7,118 nucleotides of DNA from an uncultured Paenibacillaceae bacterium (GCA_937983035.1 CALKAN010000205.1:1-7118), one strand, 5' to 3'. Shown: positions 1-6,210, numbered from the stretch's first letter. The notes: a model not told the origin generated them from the sequence alone. A program made the numbers and translations.

Positions 1-47
1 GAAATTCTAAGAAAATGTGAGAAAGAGCGAGAAAATATTAATTTATA
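1..47 (+). promoter_or_regulatory. AT-rich upstream region with GAAA every 10 bp
   Basis: This is the truncated region upstream of the DUF4855 gene. The tetranucleotide GAAA begins at positions 1, 11, 21 and 31, an exact 10-bp period, followed by an AT-rich stretch that leads into the ribosome binding site. This could be a set of direct-repeat regulator half-sites or phased short A-tracts that bend DNA. No -35/-10 pair can be assigned because only 47 bases are present. The periodicity is seen directly; the regulatory role is inference. Confidence 0.3.
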
Positions 48-48
48 G

Positions 49-56
49 TGGGAGGG
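49..56 (+). promoter_or_regulatory. ribosome binding site that fixes the DUF4855 gene start
   Basis: GGGAGGG ends 6 bases before the ATG at 63, which is ideal Shine-Dalgarno spacing. The in-frame GTG at 48 lies on the edge of this purine run and cannot use it, so the start is ATG 63. That start also puts a positively charged MNKR sequence at the head of the signal peptide, as expected. Confidence 0.85.
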
Positions 57-62
57 AAATTG

Positions 63-1721
63 ATGAATAAACGATCGATGGTTGTCATTGCAAGTCTTTT
101 CGTCTTATCGAGCGCTGTATTATTGAATTTTCAAGCAGAAGCTGCAAAGAACAATCAACAACTGCGTAATTTAGTTCAAGGTTTGCCTTACGAATGGTCA
201 GATGATCCGGAGCCGCAGTATGCGGATGCCGAATATAAATTGACGGATGGAGAGCACGGTTCGGAACAATTTTGGGATTCTGCTTGGGTCGGCCATTTGC
301 GCGGGAAAACGCGGGAAGTGACTTTTGATCTGGGAGAGAAGAAATCGATCGAGCGAATCCAAGCCAATTTTTTGCAAGATGCTGCATCCGGCATTCAATT
401 CCCTAACACGGTATCCATCTATGTTTCCAACAATAAAAGAACTTGGGGCACCCTTGCCCATATCAACACGAAAATCGGCATTTGGACAAGCGGGCCGCCG
501 GTCACGCAGCCGTTTGTCTGGGACGGCAAAGAGGATCGCTTTTGGAAAGGAAATCCGAACGCTGAGATGGCTTATGCCCGCTATGTAAAAGTAACCTTTA
601 CTGCAGAAGTATGGACATTTATCGATGAAATTGAAATTTGGGGCTATGATGGAAAAATGAACGGCGCTGTTCCCGTTCCCGCAGATCCTCCTAAATATAT
701 GCAGGCAGGAGAAGCAACGGGCGGAATTAACCATTTAGTGCTTCTTTACAACGGTCATTACGACAGCGGCGTCGGCCACTGGACAAAAGCTGACATGCTT
801 CCTTATGTCAGCTGGGTGGATGAAAACGGCCGGCCCCAAGATTGGCTGTTTGACGGCGTCTTGTTGCTGGGATTGTTAACGCCGGGATATCGGAGTTTTG
901 AAACAGGAACAGCGACATTGGAAGATTGGAAATGGTATTTAAATAAGACGTTTGGTCCAGAAGGAGAATTGGATCAGCTGAATGAAGCGGTTAAGGAAGC
1001 AAAAGAAGCATTAAACGATCCAAATTATAAAGAAAAAGTCGTCATCATGATTCCGAATCCTGGAAATGAATTGTCTGATTTCGGCGACGTGGATGGAGAC
1101 GGTATTAGTGAAAATTTTAACGATTCTCTCATAGGTGCGGAAGCTGCTTATGAAAATAAACGGAAGGCGATTCATTGGTGGATGGATCAAGTCAATGAGC
1201 GGTGGGAAGAAGGCAATTATGAGCATTTGCAATTCACTGGAATGTATTGGCTCAGTGAAGGGGTCGGACTTTCTAATCCGCTCGAGCCGCAGTTGATCCA
1301 AAAAACAAGCCGTCTCGTTCATGACAACGATTTGAAGTTTTTCTGGATTCCTTACTTTCAAGGAAATCGAAATTATGATTGGAAAAGCTTAGGTTTTGAT
1401 GCAGCTGTATTGCAGCCGAACCACTTTTTCTCTTCCGCAAGCAATCCGGATCGCATTCAAGATGCTGCCCAGTTAGCGCAAACATATCATATGGGCGTAG
1501 AGATTGAATTTGATGAGAGGATCAACGCGGATCCGGAAAAACGGGGACGCTATATCGATTATTTAAACGGCGGAGTCGACTACGGTTATATGAAGGATGC
1601 CTTTAAGGCTTACTATCAAGGCAATAAAGCATTGCTGGAGAGTGCTCTAAGCAGCGATCCAACCGTTCGCGAACATTATGATTGGATGTATCAGTTTATC
1701 AAAGGAACTTATAAAAAATAA
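63..1721 (+). CDS. secreted DUF4855 protein with N-terminal discoidin-like domain; putative glycosidase
   Basis: The product is 552 aa. Residues 1-27 form a Sec signal peptide: MNKR, a hydrophobic core, then A-E-A at 25-27, a type I cleavage site. There is no lipobox or sortase motif, so it is probably released or held by carbohydrate binding. Residues about 45-196 resemble an F5/8 type C (discoidin) beta-sandwich: LTDG at 60-63, VTFDLGE at 86-92 and the closing ARYVKVTF...FIDEIEIWG. Residues about 220-550 match the DUF4855 family as I recall it. Predicted strands (HLVLLYNG, FDGVLLLG, KVVIMIPNPG, LQFTGMYWLSEG, LKFFWIPYFQG, DAAVLQPN, GVEIEFDE) alternate with helices like a TIM barrel. E399 on the fourth listed strand and E480/E482 on the seventh are candidate catalytic acids. 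D342, D344, D346 and E350 form an EF-hand-like DxDxDG loop. The gene converges on the GntR-type regulator and ends at a shared terminator. The family is known; hydrolase activity is inference, and a purely binding role is possible. Confidence 0.9.
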   Translation: MNKRSMVVIASLFVLSSAVLLNFQAEAAKNNQQLRNLVQGLPYEWSDDPEPQYADAEYKLTDGEHGSEQFWDSAWVGHLRGKTREVTFDLGEKKSIERIQANFLQDAASGIQFPNTVSIYVSNNKRTWGTLAHINTKIGIWTSGPPVTQPFVWDGKEDRFWKGNPNAEMAYARYVKVTFTAEVWTFIDEIEIWGYDGKMNGAVPVPADPPKYMQAGEATGGINHLVLLYNGHYDSGVGHWTKADMLPYVSWVDENGRPQDWLFDGVLLLGLLTPGYRSFETGTATLEDWKWYLNKTFGPEGELDQLNEAVKEAKEALNDPNYKEKVVIMIPNPGNELSDFGDVDGDGISENFNDSLIGAEAAYENKRKAIHWWMDQVNERWEEGNYEHLQFTGMYWLSEGVGLSNPLEPQLIQKTSRLVHDNDLKFFWIPYFQGNRNYDWKSLGFDAAVLQPNHFFSSASNPDRIQDAAQLAQTYHMGVEIEFDERINADPEKRGRYIDYLNGGVDYGYMKDAFKAYYQGNKALLESALSSDPTVREHYDWMYQFIKGTYKK

Positions 1722-1733
1722 TATCATAATCTG

Positions 1734-1779
1734 AAAAAAGCCGAAGTTCATTAGGAATTCCTGAGAACTTCGGCTTTTT
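1734..1779. terminator. bidirectional intrinsic terminator between convergent genes
   Basis: The outer stem pairs GCCGAAGTTC (1740-1749) with GAACTTCGGC (1765-1774). It is extended inwards by TTAGG/CCTGA around an AATT loop, with A1750 bulged. It is flanked by six A's on the left (1734-1739) and five T's on the right (1775-1779), so each strand has a U-tract after the stem. It lies 12 bases after the stop of the DUF4855 gene and about 38 bases beyond the stop of the oppositely oriented regulator, so it can serve both. Confidence 0.93.
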
Positions 1780-1802
1780 GCCAATTTTCTTTCGGTCCTG
1801 GT

Positions 1803-1817
1803 CAGCCGCATCGGCTG
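1803..1817. repeat. short GC-rich inverted repeat next to the regulator stop codon
   Basis: CAGCCG (1803-1808) and CGGCTG (1812-1817) form a 6-bp stem with a 3-base loop, directly abutting the TGA of the minus-strand regulator (1818-1820). No T-run follows on either strand, so it is not a terminator by itself. It may be a 3' mRNA hairpin or chance. Confidence 0.3.
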
Positions 1818-3221
1818 TCATAGGCTGTCTGCTGCTGAACTGTTTCGGAACAATTTATGCAGCCGCACGGCCGCATCGCCGGCATTTTCCAATCCGGCCC
1901 AGAACAGTTCCAGTTCGCGCTCCAACTCAAAAGCTTGCTGCGGATCCGAAAATAATTCAAACAAAAAATAGCTGTTGTCGATGTTCCCTTTGATGATATT
2001 GAGCGATTCCAATTCATGCTGCTGCCAAACTTGTTCGTTAATCGAGTGGAATATGGAATGAAAATTCGATTGGATGCTGATTTGCTGTTGAATGTCAGCT
2101 TGAAAAATATGATGCAAAAACAATTGTGCCAAGTCGGGATTGGCTGAACGCGCGGGAAGGACGAATACGTTGGATACGAGCAGCGTCGATTTGTGATCAC
2201 CGAACGGAAGCGCCGCCACCTTTGGCGTGAAATCCATGCCCAGATTGCGCCATCCTGCGAGTTCAATCGATGTCGTCAATACCATCGCTGATTTTCGATT
2301 CATAAAAGCTGACGATTTGAGGTCCCGGACCGGCTGGAAAAGAGTTGCGACACGCTCGCGATGTACGAGATCATGAATAAAATTCAACGTTTTTTCGATT
2401 TCGCTTGCCGACGGATTTTCATGAAAATGGACTTGGTTTTGCAAGGCGATCACAGGCCAGCGGCTCGTGGACGATGTAAGCGAGAAACCGTACAAATCCA
2501 CAATGCCGTCATGATCGGTGTCCAAAGTGAGCCGTTTCGCGGTTTGAATGAAATCTTGCTTATTCCATCCGGGTGCCGGCTCTTCCACTCCGTGCAGGCG
2601 AAAGAGTTCGGGGTTGTACGCCAAATAAACGGGGGAGAACGTGACGGGCAGCGCTTTTAACTCCTCTCCTTGCATGAAAGATTGGATCATTTTGGGATAA
2701 ACATCGCTTGTTCTTCCGCCAAGCACATCTTTTAAATTGATCAGTTCGTCCATCTGAAATGCCGCTTCTTGAAATTGCTGCTCCGTAATGAGGAGCAAAT
2801 CCGGCTCCAACCCCATCTCCAAACTTTCTCTGACCGAATCCCAAAACGTAAAACGGGGAAAATTCATCATTTTGACCTCGACGTTTGGATGGCTTTCTTG
2901 AAAGCGGTCGATCAGCATGGACATGCTTGCATCGACAAAATAAGAAGGAGCGGTAGCGATGATGCGCAGCACCTTCTTTTTGTTTTTTTCAATTTTCAGA
3001 TCAGGCGACACGAGCGTGCCTTGTCCTGGTTTTTTGATGATGAGTCCTTCTTTTGCCAGTTCATCCAGCGATTTGCGCACGGAAGTCCGGCTGATTTCGT
3101 AATATTTGGTAAGCTCGTTCTCCGACATCAAAAACTCTCCGGGTTTGATAAATCCGGACAATATTTGTTCGCGCAAAATCGCCGCCAGTTTCGAATACCT
3201 GAATTCACTTTGTCTCTTCAT
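1818..3221 (-). CDS. GntR-type DNA-binding domain fused to a family 1 sugar solute-binding domain
   Basis: This 467-aa protein is a cytoplasmic, ligand-sensing transcription factor candidate. Residues about 8-72 are a GntR winged helix: LREQILSGFIKPGEFLMSE, a recognition-helix region ISRTSVRKSLDELAKEGLI, and a wing KKPGQGTLV. Residues about 83-440 read as an extracellular solute-binding protein family 1 (ABC sugar-binding) domain. Visible hallmarks are IDRFQESHPNVEV, LAYNPELFRLHGVEEPAPGWNKQDF (198-224), DTDHDGIVDLYGF (234-246), FMNRKSAMV (306-314) and KVAALPFGDH...LVSNVFVLP. There is no signal peptide, lipobox or membrane segment, so the binding domain works inside the cell. The start is ATG 3219-3221 with AAGAGG 10 bases upstream. 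GntR proteins usually carry FCD, UTRA, aminotransferase-like or, as in AraR, LacI-like type I binding domains; a type II transporter-like domain is much less usual. It is divergent from the AraC gene across a repeat-rich region, so autoregulation is likely. The ligand is unknown; a sugar or oligosaccharide is inferred. Confidence 0.93.
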   Translation of the reverse strand: MKRQSEFRYSKLAAILREQILSGFIKPGEFLMSENELTKYYEISRTSVRKSLDELAKEGLIIKKPGQGTLVSPDLKIEKNKKKVLRIIATAPSYFVDASMSMLIDRFQESHPNVEVKMMNFPRFTFWDSVRESLEMGLEPDLLLITEQQFQEAAFQMDELINLKDVLGGRTSDVYPKMIQSFMQGEELKALPVTFSPVYLAYNPELFRLHGVEEPAPGWNKQDFIQTAKRLTLDTDHDGIVDLYGFSLTSSTSRWPVIALQNQVHFHENPSASEIEKTLNFIHDLVHRERVATLFQPVRDLKSSAFMNRKSAMVLTTSIELAGWRNLGMDFTPKVAALPFGDHKSTLLVSNVFVLPARSANPDLAQLFLHHIFQADIQQQISIQSNFHSIFHSINEQVWQQHELESLNIIKGNIDNSYFLFELFSDPQQAFELERELELFWAGLENAGDAAVRLHKLFRNSSAADSL

Positions 3222-3280
3222 CTGTGTTCTGCCTCTTATCTTTTATTGTTGCATAGATGCATGATGTTCTTATTATCGTA

Positions 3281-3309
3281 ATACTAACAAAACAATCATA
3301 CAAGTTCAA
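3281..3309 (-). promoter_or_regulatory. candidate promoter for the GntR/solute-binding regulator
   Basis: On the minus strand TTGAAC (3309-3304) is followed after 17 bases by TAGTAT (3286-3281). Each hexamer matches the vegetative consensus at 4 of 6 positions. The -35 hexamer overlaps the ATACAAGT repeats at 3298-3317, which would suit repression by a protein bound there. An alternative -10, GATAAT, lies at 3277-3272 but with poor -35 spacing. Confidence 0.4.
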
Positions 3310-3317
3310 TACAAGTT
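3298..3317. promoter_or_regulatory. operator candidate, first ATACAAGT direct-repeat pair
   Basis: ATACAAGTT occurs at 3298-3306 and again at 3309-3317, an 11-bp period that places both copies on the same face of the helix. The pair overlaps the candidate -35 of the minus-strand regulator promoter. The half-site contains a GTnnnAC-compatible arm of the kind seen in GntR-family sites, but here in direct rather than inverted orientation. The repeat is seen directly; the bound protein is inference. Confidence 0.65.
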
Positions 3318-3348
3318 ATGCTGGCATCTTCAGCGAACATGAGTTAAA

Positions 3349-3368
3349 ATACAAGTATGATACAAGTG
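3349..3368. promoter_or_regulatory. operator candidate, second ATACAAGT direct-repeat pair
   Basis: ATACAAGTA (3349-3357) and ATACAAGTG (3360-3368) repeat with the same 11-bp period, 51 bp from the first pair measured start to start. Two pairs with identical core and period in 71 bp are not expected by chance. The second pair lies on the AraC-gene side, so one protein could control both divergent genes, perhaps by bridging the pairs. Confidence 0.65.
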
Positions 3369-3532
3369 GGAGGGGACGCAGCCATTTGACGCCAAGCATT
3401 TGAAAAAATTCTGTTTGATGAAATCTCGTTGTTGAGTGACTGGAAGTTCGGTTCATGCGGCATTTATAAAAAAAGAGAGATCTTTCCAATGTGGAATGTA
3501 AACGATTTCTAACATGCGGAGGGTGAAATAAT

Positions 3533-4417
3533 ATGACGGTATTTCCATTGTACGAGGACACATCGACGCATCATTTGCTTGGTAAAAGTCAGCTTCCGTT
3601 TTTTGTGACGTTTAAAACATTGCACGCGAACATTCCGCTGCATCATCATAACTATGCAGAATTGTCGTTTGTCATTGACGGAAAAGGAACGGAAGTGTTA
3701 AACGGCAGGCCGCATCAGCTTCAAAGCGGGACCTTTACCTTTTTGCTTCCTCATCATATCCACGAAATTCACGTGGAAGAGCCGATTCGCAAGTATTCTT
3801 GCATGTTTGACGCTGATATTTTATTCGACAGCCCGTCTGATCAGCAGTTGGGACAATTGTTGCTGCAAACAGGAACCGAATTGCCCTCTCATTATGATTT
3901 GAATGAAGAGCAATCGAAACATGTTTACCGAATTTTGGAACAATTGCTGCATGAATATAATGACGAGAATTTCGCCAAAGATGTGCTCATCCGCGCCAAA
4001 CTGATGGAATTGTTCGTCTATGTCATCCGCACGCAGCAGGATGTCGCGCAGAAACCGGCAGCGCCCTGCAAATCTGAGAATCAAATATTAGAAGTGCTGC
4101 GATATATGCATCTGCACTATCATGACAATTTGACGCTGTCCGGCGTTGCGGAAATGTTCAATTGGAACGCTTCTTACATGAGCCGCGTCTTCAAGCAAAG
4201 CACCGGCAAGACATTTACGGAATATTTGCATTTTCTGCGCATCGGGCGGGCCGCCAGCTTGTTGACGGGAACATCGATGAAGATAACGGACATTTCCGTC
4301 GAAGTCGGGTTTGACAATACGCGCACGTTTAACCGCGTTTTTAAAGAAATGAAGGGCGTGACTCCTTCTCAGTTTCGAATGTACAGCAAGATGCAGCGGG
4401 CCGCGGACAGTGTGTAA
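3533..4417 (+). CDS. AraC-family transcriptional regulator with N-terminal cupin domain
   Basis: This 294-aa cytoplasmic regulator has the usual sugar-responsive AraC/XylS layout. Residues about 20-95 form a cupin-like ligand and dimerisation domain: IPLHHHNYAELSFVIDGKG (34-52), then GTFTFLLPHHIHEIH (66-80); H37-H39, E43, H75 and H77 are possible ligand or metal residues. Residues about 183-288 carry the two helix-turn-helix motifs: LTLSGVAEMFNWNASYMSRVFKQ and the highly typical ITDISVEVGFDNTRTFNRVFKEMKGVTPSQFR. ATG 3533 is preceded by GGAGGGTG (3518-3525) with 7-base spacing, which fixes the start. It lies 86 bases before the deacetylase-like gene on the same strand with no clear terminator between, so it probably controls, and may be cotranscribed with, that operon. 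The family call is firm; the inducer is unknown. Confidence 0.96.
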   Translation: MTVFPLYEDTSTHHLLGKSQLPFFVTFKTLHANIPLHHHNYAELSFVIDGKGTEVLNGRPHQLQSGTFTFLLPHHIHEIHVEEPIRKYSCMFDADILFDSPSDQQLGQLLLQTGTELPSHYDLNEEQSKHVYRILEQLLHEYNDENFAKDVLIRAKLMELFVYVIRTQQDVAQKPAAPCKSENQILEVLRYMHLHYHDNLTLSGVAEMFNWNASYMSRVFKQSTGKTFTEYLHFLRIGRAASLLTGTSMKITDISVEVGFDNTRTFNRVFKEMKGVTPSQFRMYSKMQRAADSV

Positions 4418-4467
4418 AAAGTTTACCATGTTTAGAAAAAAACTGTCCTGCTGCATGAAAAGAACCA

Positions 4468-4476
4468 TGCCATAAT
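4468..4476 (+). promoter_or_regulatory. candidate extended -10 promoter for the deacetylase/aminotransferase operon
   Basis: TGC followed by CATAAT forms an extended -10 element (TGn plus a 5/6 match to TATAAT), ending 27 bases before ATG 4504. No good -35 hexamer lies 16-18 bases upstream, which would fit an activator-dependent promoter such as one served by the adjacent AraC protein. An imperfect repeat cluster (ACCATG at 4425 and 4464; GCATG/CATGC at 4453-4470) lies just upstream. Confidence is low because such elements are common by chance in AT-rich DNA. Confidence 0.3.
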
Positions 4477-4503
4477 ACATTTAAGTTAAGAAGGGTGTGA
4501 CTG

Positions 4504-6210
4504 ATGATGAGAATGGCAAAAGTGGCAGTATTATTGGAAAAAACAGCTGCAGAAAAAAGATGGAAATTCGGTTTGAACGTATTTGAAAAATATATCGAAG
4601 AAATATTGGCTCACGCTGGGATCAGCTATGAAATGCTGGAAAGTTTGGAAGACGGCGTGCCGGAAGATGCGGACATCGTGCTGGACGTTCTGTCGCAAGA
4701 GAAAAGTTCTTTGGAAGCATTGCTCGCCTTTGCAGAAAAAGGCGGGAAAGTCATCAGCTATGCTGGGTTGAATGCTGCGGCGGAACAGTTTGGCTGCCGT
4801 GAAATCGCTTCAAACGGCGCTGGATATGCCAAGCTGCCGGCACAATTGGGAGATGCGCGGCCGATGCGTTATTTGCAGGCCAGGCCGTGGGTGATCGATG
4901 ATGAATCTCGCGCGGAATTGCATGCCGCCGGTTCGCTGCACGCCACGCAGCCGAATGGAGAGCAGACGGCTCCTGCCTTCATCCGAATTCAAGTCGGATC
5001 AGGGAGCATAGATCGCTGGGCGGTCAATATGCTCTATACGATTGTCGGCATGCAGCAAGGAACGATGCCTGTCTTTGAAGACGGCATACCGGCAGCTGAC
5101 GGCACCGGCAGCGTCAATGATTCGATCTTGAAAGCGGACGATCGCGTGGAGATGGATTGGACATGGGATCGGCTGACTACGCCGGAAACCGGCACTCCTT
5201 ATTTCGCTCATCCGTATGCAGACTTGTGGAGGGAAGCTCTGATTACGCACTTGATGAAGTCTGTTGTGGACATGGGGCTTACGCTTCCATTCATCGGATA
5301 TTGGCCGGAAGGCGTCTCACGCGTGGCGATGATTTCGCACGACAGCGACACGAATAAAGATGAACATGCAGAAGCAACGCTGGAAGTGCTGGAAGAGTGC
5401 GGCATTCGGTCGACTTGGTGCATGATCGAGCCGGGTTACAGCACTTACATTTACGATCGAGTCAGGGCTGCCGGACATGAGCTCGCTTTCCATTACAATG
5501 CGCTGGATGCGCAAAACGGCAAATGGGATGAAGCTGAATTTGTCAGACAGCTGAATTGGTTCAAGCAGGCGGCAGACGTGGAGGAGGTCACTTCCAATAA
5601 GAATCACTATACGAGATATGAAGGTTGGGGAGAACTGTTCCAATGGTGCGAAAAATACGGCATCGCCGCCGACCAAACGAGAGGACCGAGCAAGAAAGGA
5701 AACATCGGATTTTTGTTCGGCACGTGCCATCCGTATTTTCCGATCGCTTGGGCGGATGAGCGCAACCGGATGTATGACGTAGTGGAAATCGGATTTTTGA
5801 CGCAAGACTTGGATCATCGCATATTGGCAGACTCGAGCGTCATCGTTCCGTTCTTGGAAGGCGTGGCCCGCGTGGAAGGCGTAGCCCACTTCTTGTTCCA
5901 CCAAATTCACATTAAGGAACAGCCGAAAGTGACGGAAGCGATCAAGAAAGTGGTGCGGCTTGCCAAAGAAGCGGGATTTGTGTTTTGGACGAGCAAGGAA
6001 ATTAACGACTGGACAAGAGCTCGCCGCACGATCCGCATCGAAGGCATCGATGCAGCAGGCCATGTGGAGACAACTGCAGGCGCTGAGTTGGAAAACGTCG
6101 TCGCATGGGTGCCCGCGCCGTCTGCCGGCGAAGGAACGGCAATGAAATTTGGCGTGCATTGCAAGAAGCAAGTCATCTCTACTAAAAAGAAAGTGAGTGA
6201 ACAATCGTGA
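4504..6210 (+). CDS. polysaccharide-deacetylase-like protein with amidotransferase-like N-terminal domain
   Basis: The product is 568 aa with no signal peptide or membrane segment, so it is cytoplasmic. Residues about 5-190 look like a Rossmann or flavodoxin-like domain, similar to glutamine-amidotransferase-like domains in carbohydrate enzymes (DADIVLDVLS, GGKVISYAG, and GSGSIDRWAVNML...MQQG). Residues about 260-505 resemble the NodB/CE4 deacetylase barrel: VAMISHDSDTN (274-284), GHELAFHYNALD (324-335), and AHFLFHQIHI (461-470) near the end. D280, D282, H330, H466 and H469 are candidate metal or catalytic residues. The second metal His of the usual HxxxH motif is absent: position 334 is Leu and 335 is Asp. 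Family-specific blocks NKNHYTRYEGW and GPSKKGNIGFLFGTCHPY follow at 365-411. The last ~65 residues are probably a small beta domain. AAGGGTG (4491-4497) precedes ATG 4504 by 6 bases; ATG 4507 is also possible. The stop overlaps the aminotransferase start. I have seen similar uncharacterised proteins in Paenibacillus-type genomes; the substrate is unknown. Confidence 0.9.
   Translation: MMRMAKVAVLLEKTAAEKRWKFGLNVFEKYIEEILAHAGISYEMLESLEDGVPEDADIVLDVLSQEKSSLEALLAFAEKGGKVISYAGLNAAAEQFGCREIASNGAGYAKLPAQLGDARPMRYLQARPWVIDDESRAELHAAGSLHATQPNGEQTAPAFIRIQVGSGSIDRWAVNMLYTIVGMQQGTMPVFEDGIPAADGTGSVNDSILKADDRVEMDWTWDRLTTPETGTPYFAHPYADLWREALITHLMKSVVDMGLTLPFIGYWPEGVSRVAMISHDSDTNKDEHAEATLEVLEECGIRSTWCMIEPGYSTYIYDRVRAAGHELAFHYNALDAQNGKWDEAEFVRQLNWFKQAADVEEVTSNKNHYTRYEGWGELFQWCEKYGIAADQTRGPSKKGNIGFLFGTCHPYFPIAWADERNRMYDVVEIGFLTQDLDHRILADSSVIVPFLEGVARVEGVAHFLFHQIHIKEQPKVTEAIKKVVRLAKEAGFVFWTSKEINDWTRARRTIRIEGIDAAGHVETTAGAELENVVAWVPAPSAGEGTAMKFGVHCKKQVISTKKKVSEQS

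Larger units (their letters stand above)
3222..3532. promoter_or_regulatory. divergent control region between the two regulators
   Basis: This 311-base gap carries the regulator promoter on the minus strand, two pairs of ATACAAGT direct repeats, an orphan Shine-Dalgarno-like GGGAGGGG at 3368-3375, and the AraC gene ribosome binding site at 3518-3525. A 5-bp inverted repeat, TTCCA/TGGAA, lies at 3484-3496. No convincing -35/-10 pair was found for the AraC gene; TATGAT at 3356-3361 is a possible -10 but has no good -35. No riboswitch fold was recognised. Confidence 0.6.

Noticed and set aside
48..62. Upstream in-frame GTG start for the DUF4855 gene, adding five residues
   Set aside because: The GTG overlaps the ribosome binding site itself and has no site of its own; ATG 63 has ideal spacing and gives a normal signal peptide.
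198..734. 178-codon open frame on the minus strand inside the DUF4855 gene
   Set aside because: It is antisense to a well-supported secreted protein, with no ribosome site or domain recognised.
3222..3532. Riboswitch or T-box leader
   Set aside because: No conserved core or terminator/antiterminator pair was recognised; the repeats look like protein-binding DNA sites.
3316..3561. 81-codon minus-strand frame spanning the control region
   Set aside because: It crosses the repeat pair and the AraC ribosome site and start, has no recognised domain and is not a plausible gene.
4418..4503. Possible terminator between the AraC gene and the next gene (AGTTT...AAACT with an A-run)
   Set aside because: The stem is only about 5 A/T-rich base pairs with no T-run after it on the plus strand.
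5856..5891. Imperfect tandem repeat of an 18-base unit (15 of 18 matching) encoding EGVARV/EGVAHF
   Set aside because: It is in frame within a conserved-looking part of the deacetylase-like protein; a local coding duplication or coincidence explains it without special function.
5317..6204. 295-codon open frame on the minus strand
   Set aside because: It lies entirely opposite the deacetylase-like gene, its product has no recognisable domain and a Cys/His/Arg-rich antisense-like composition, and the sense frame has clear family motifs.
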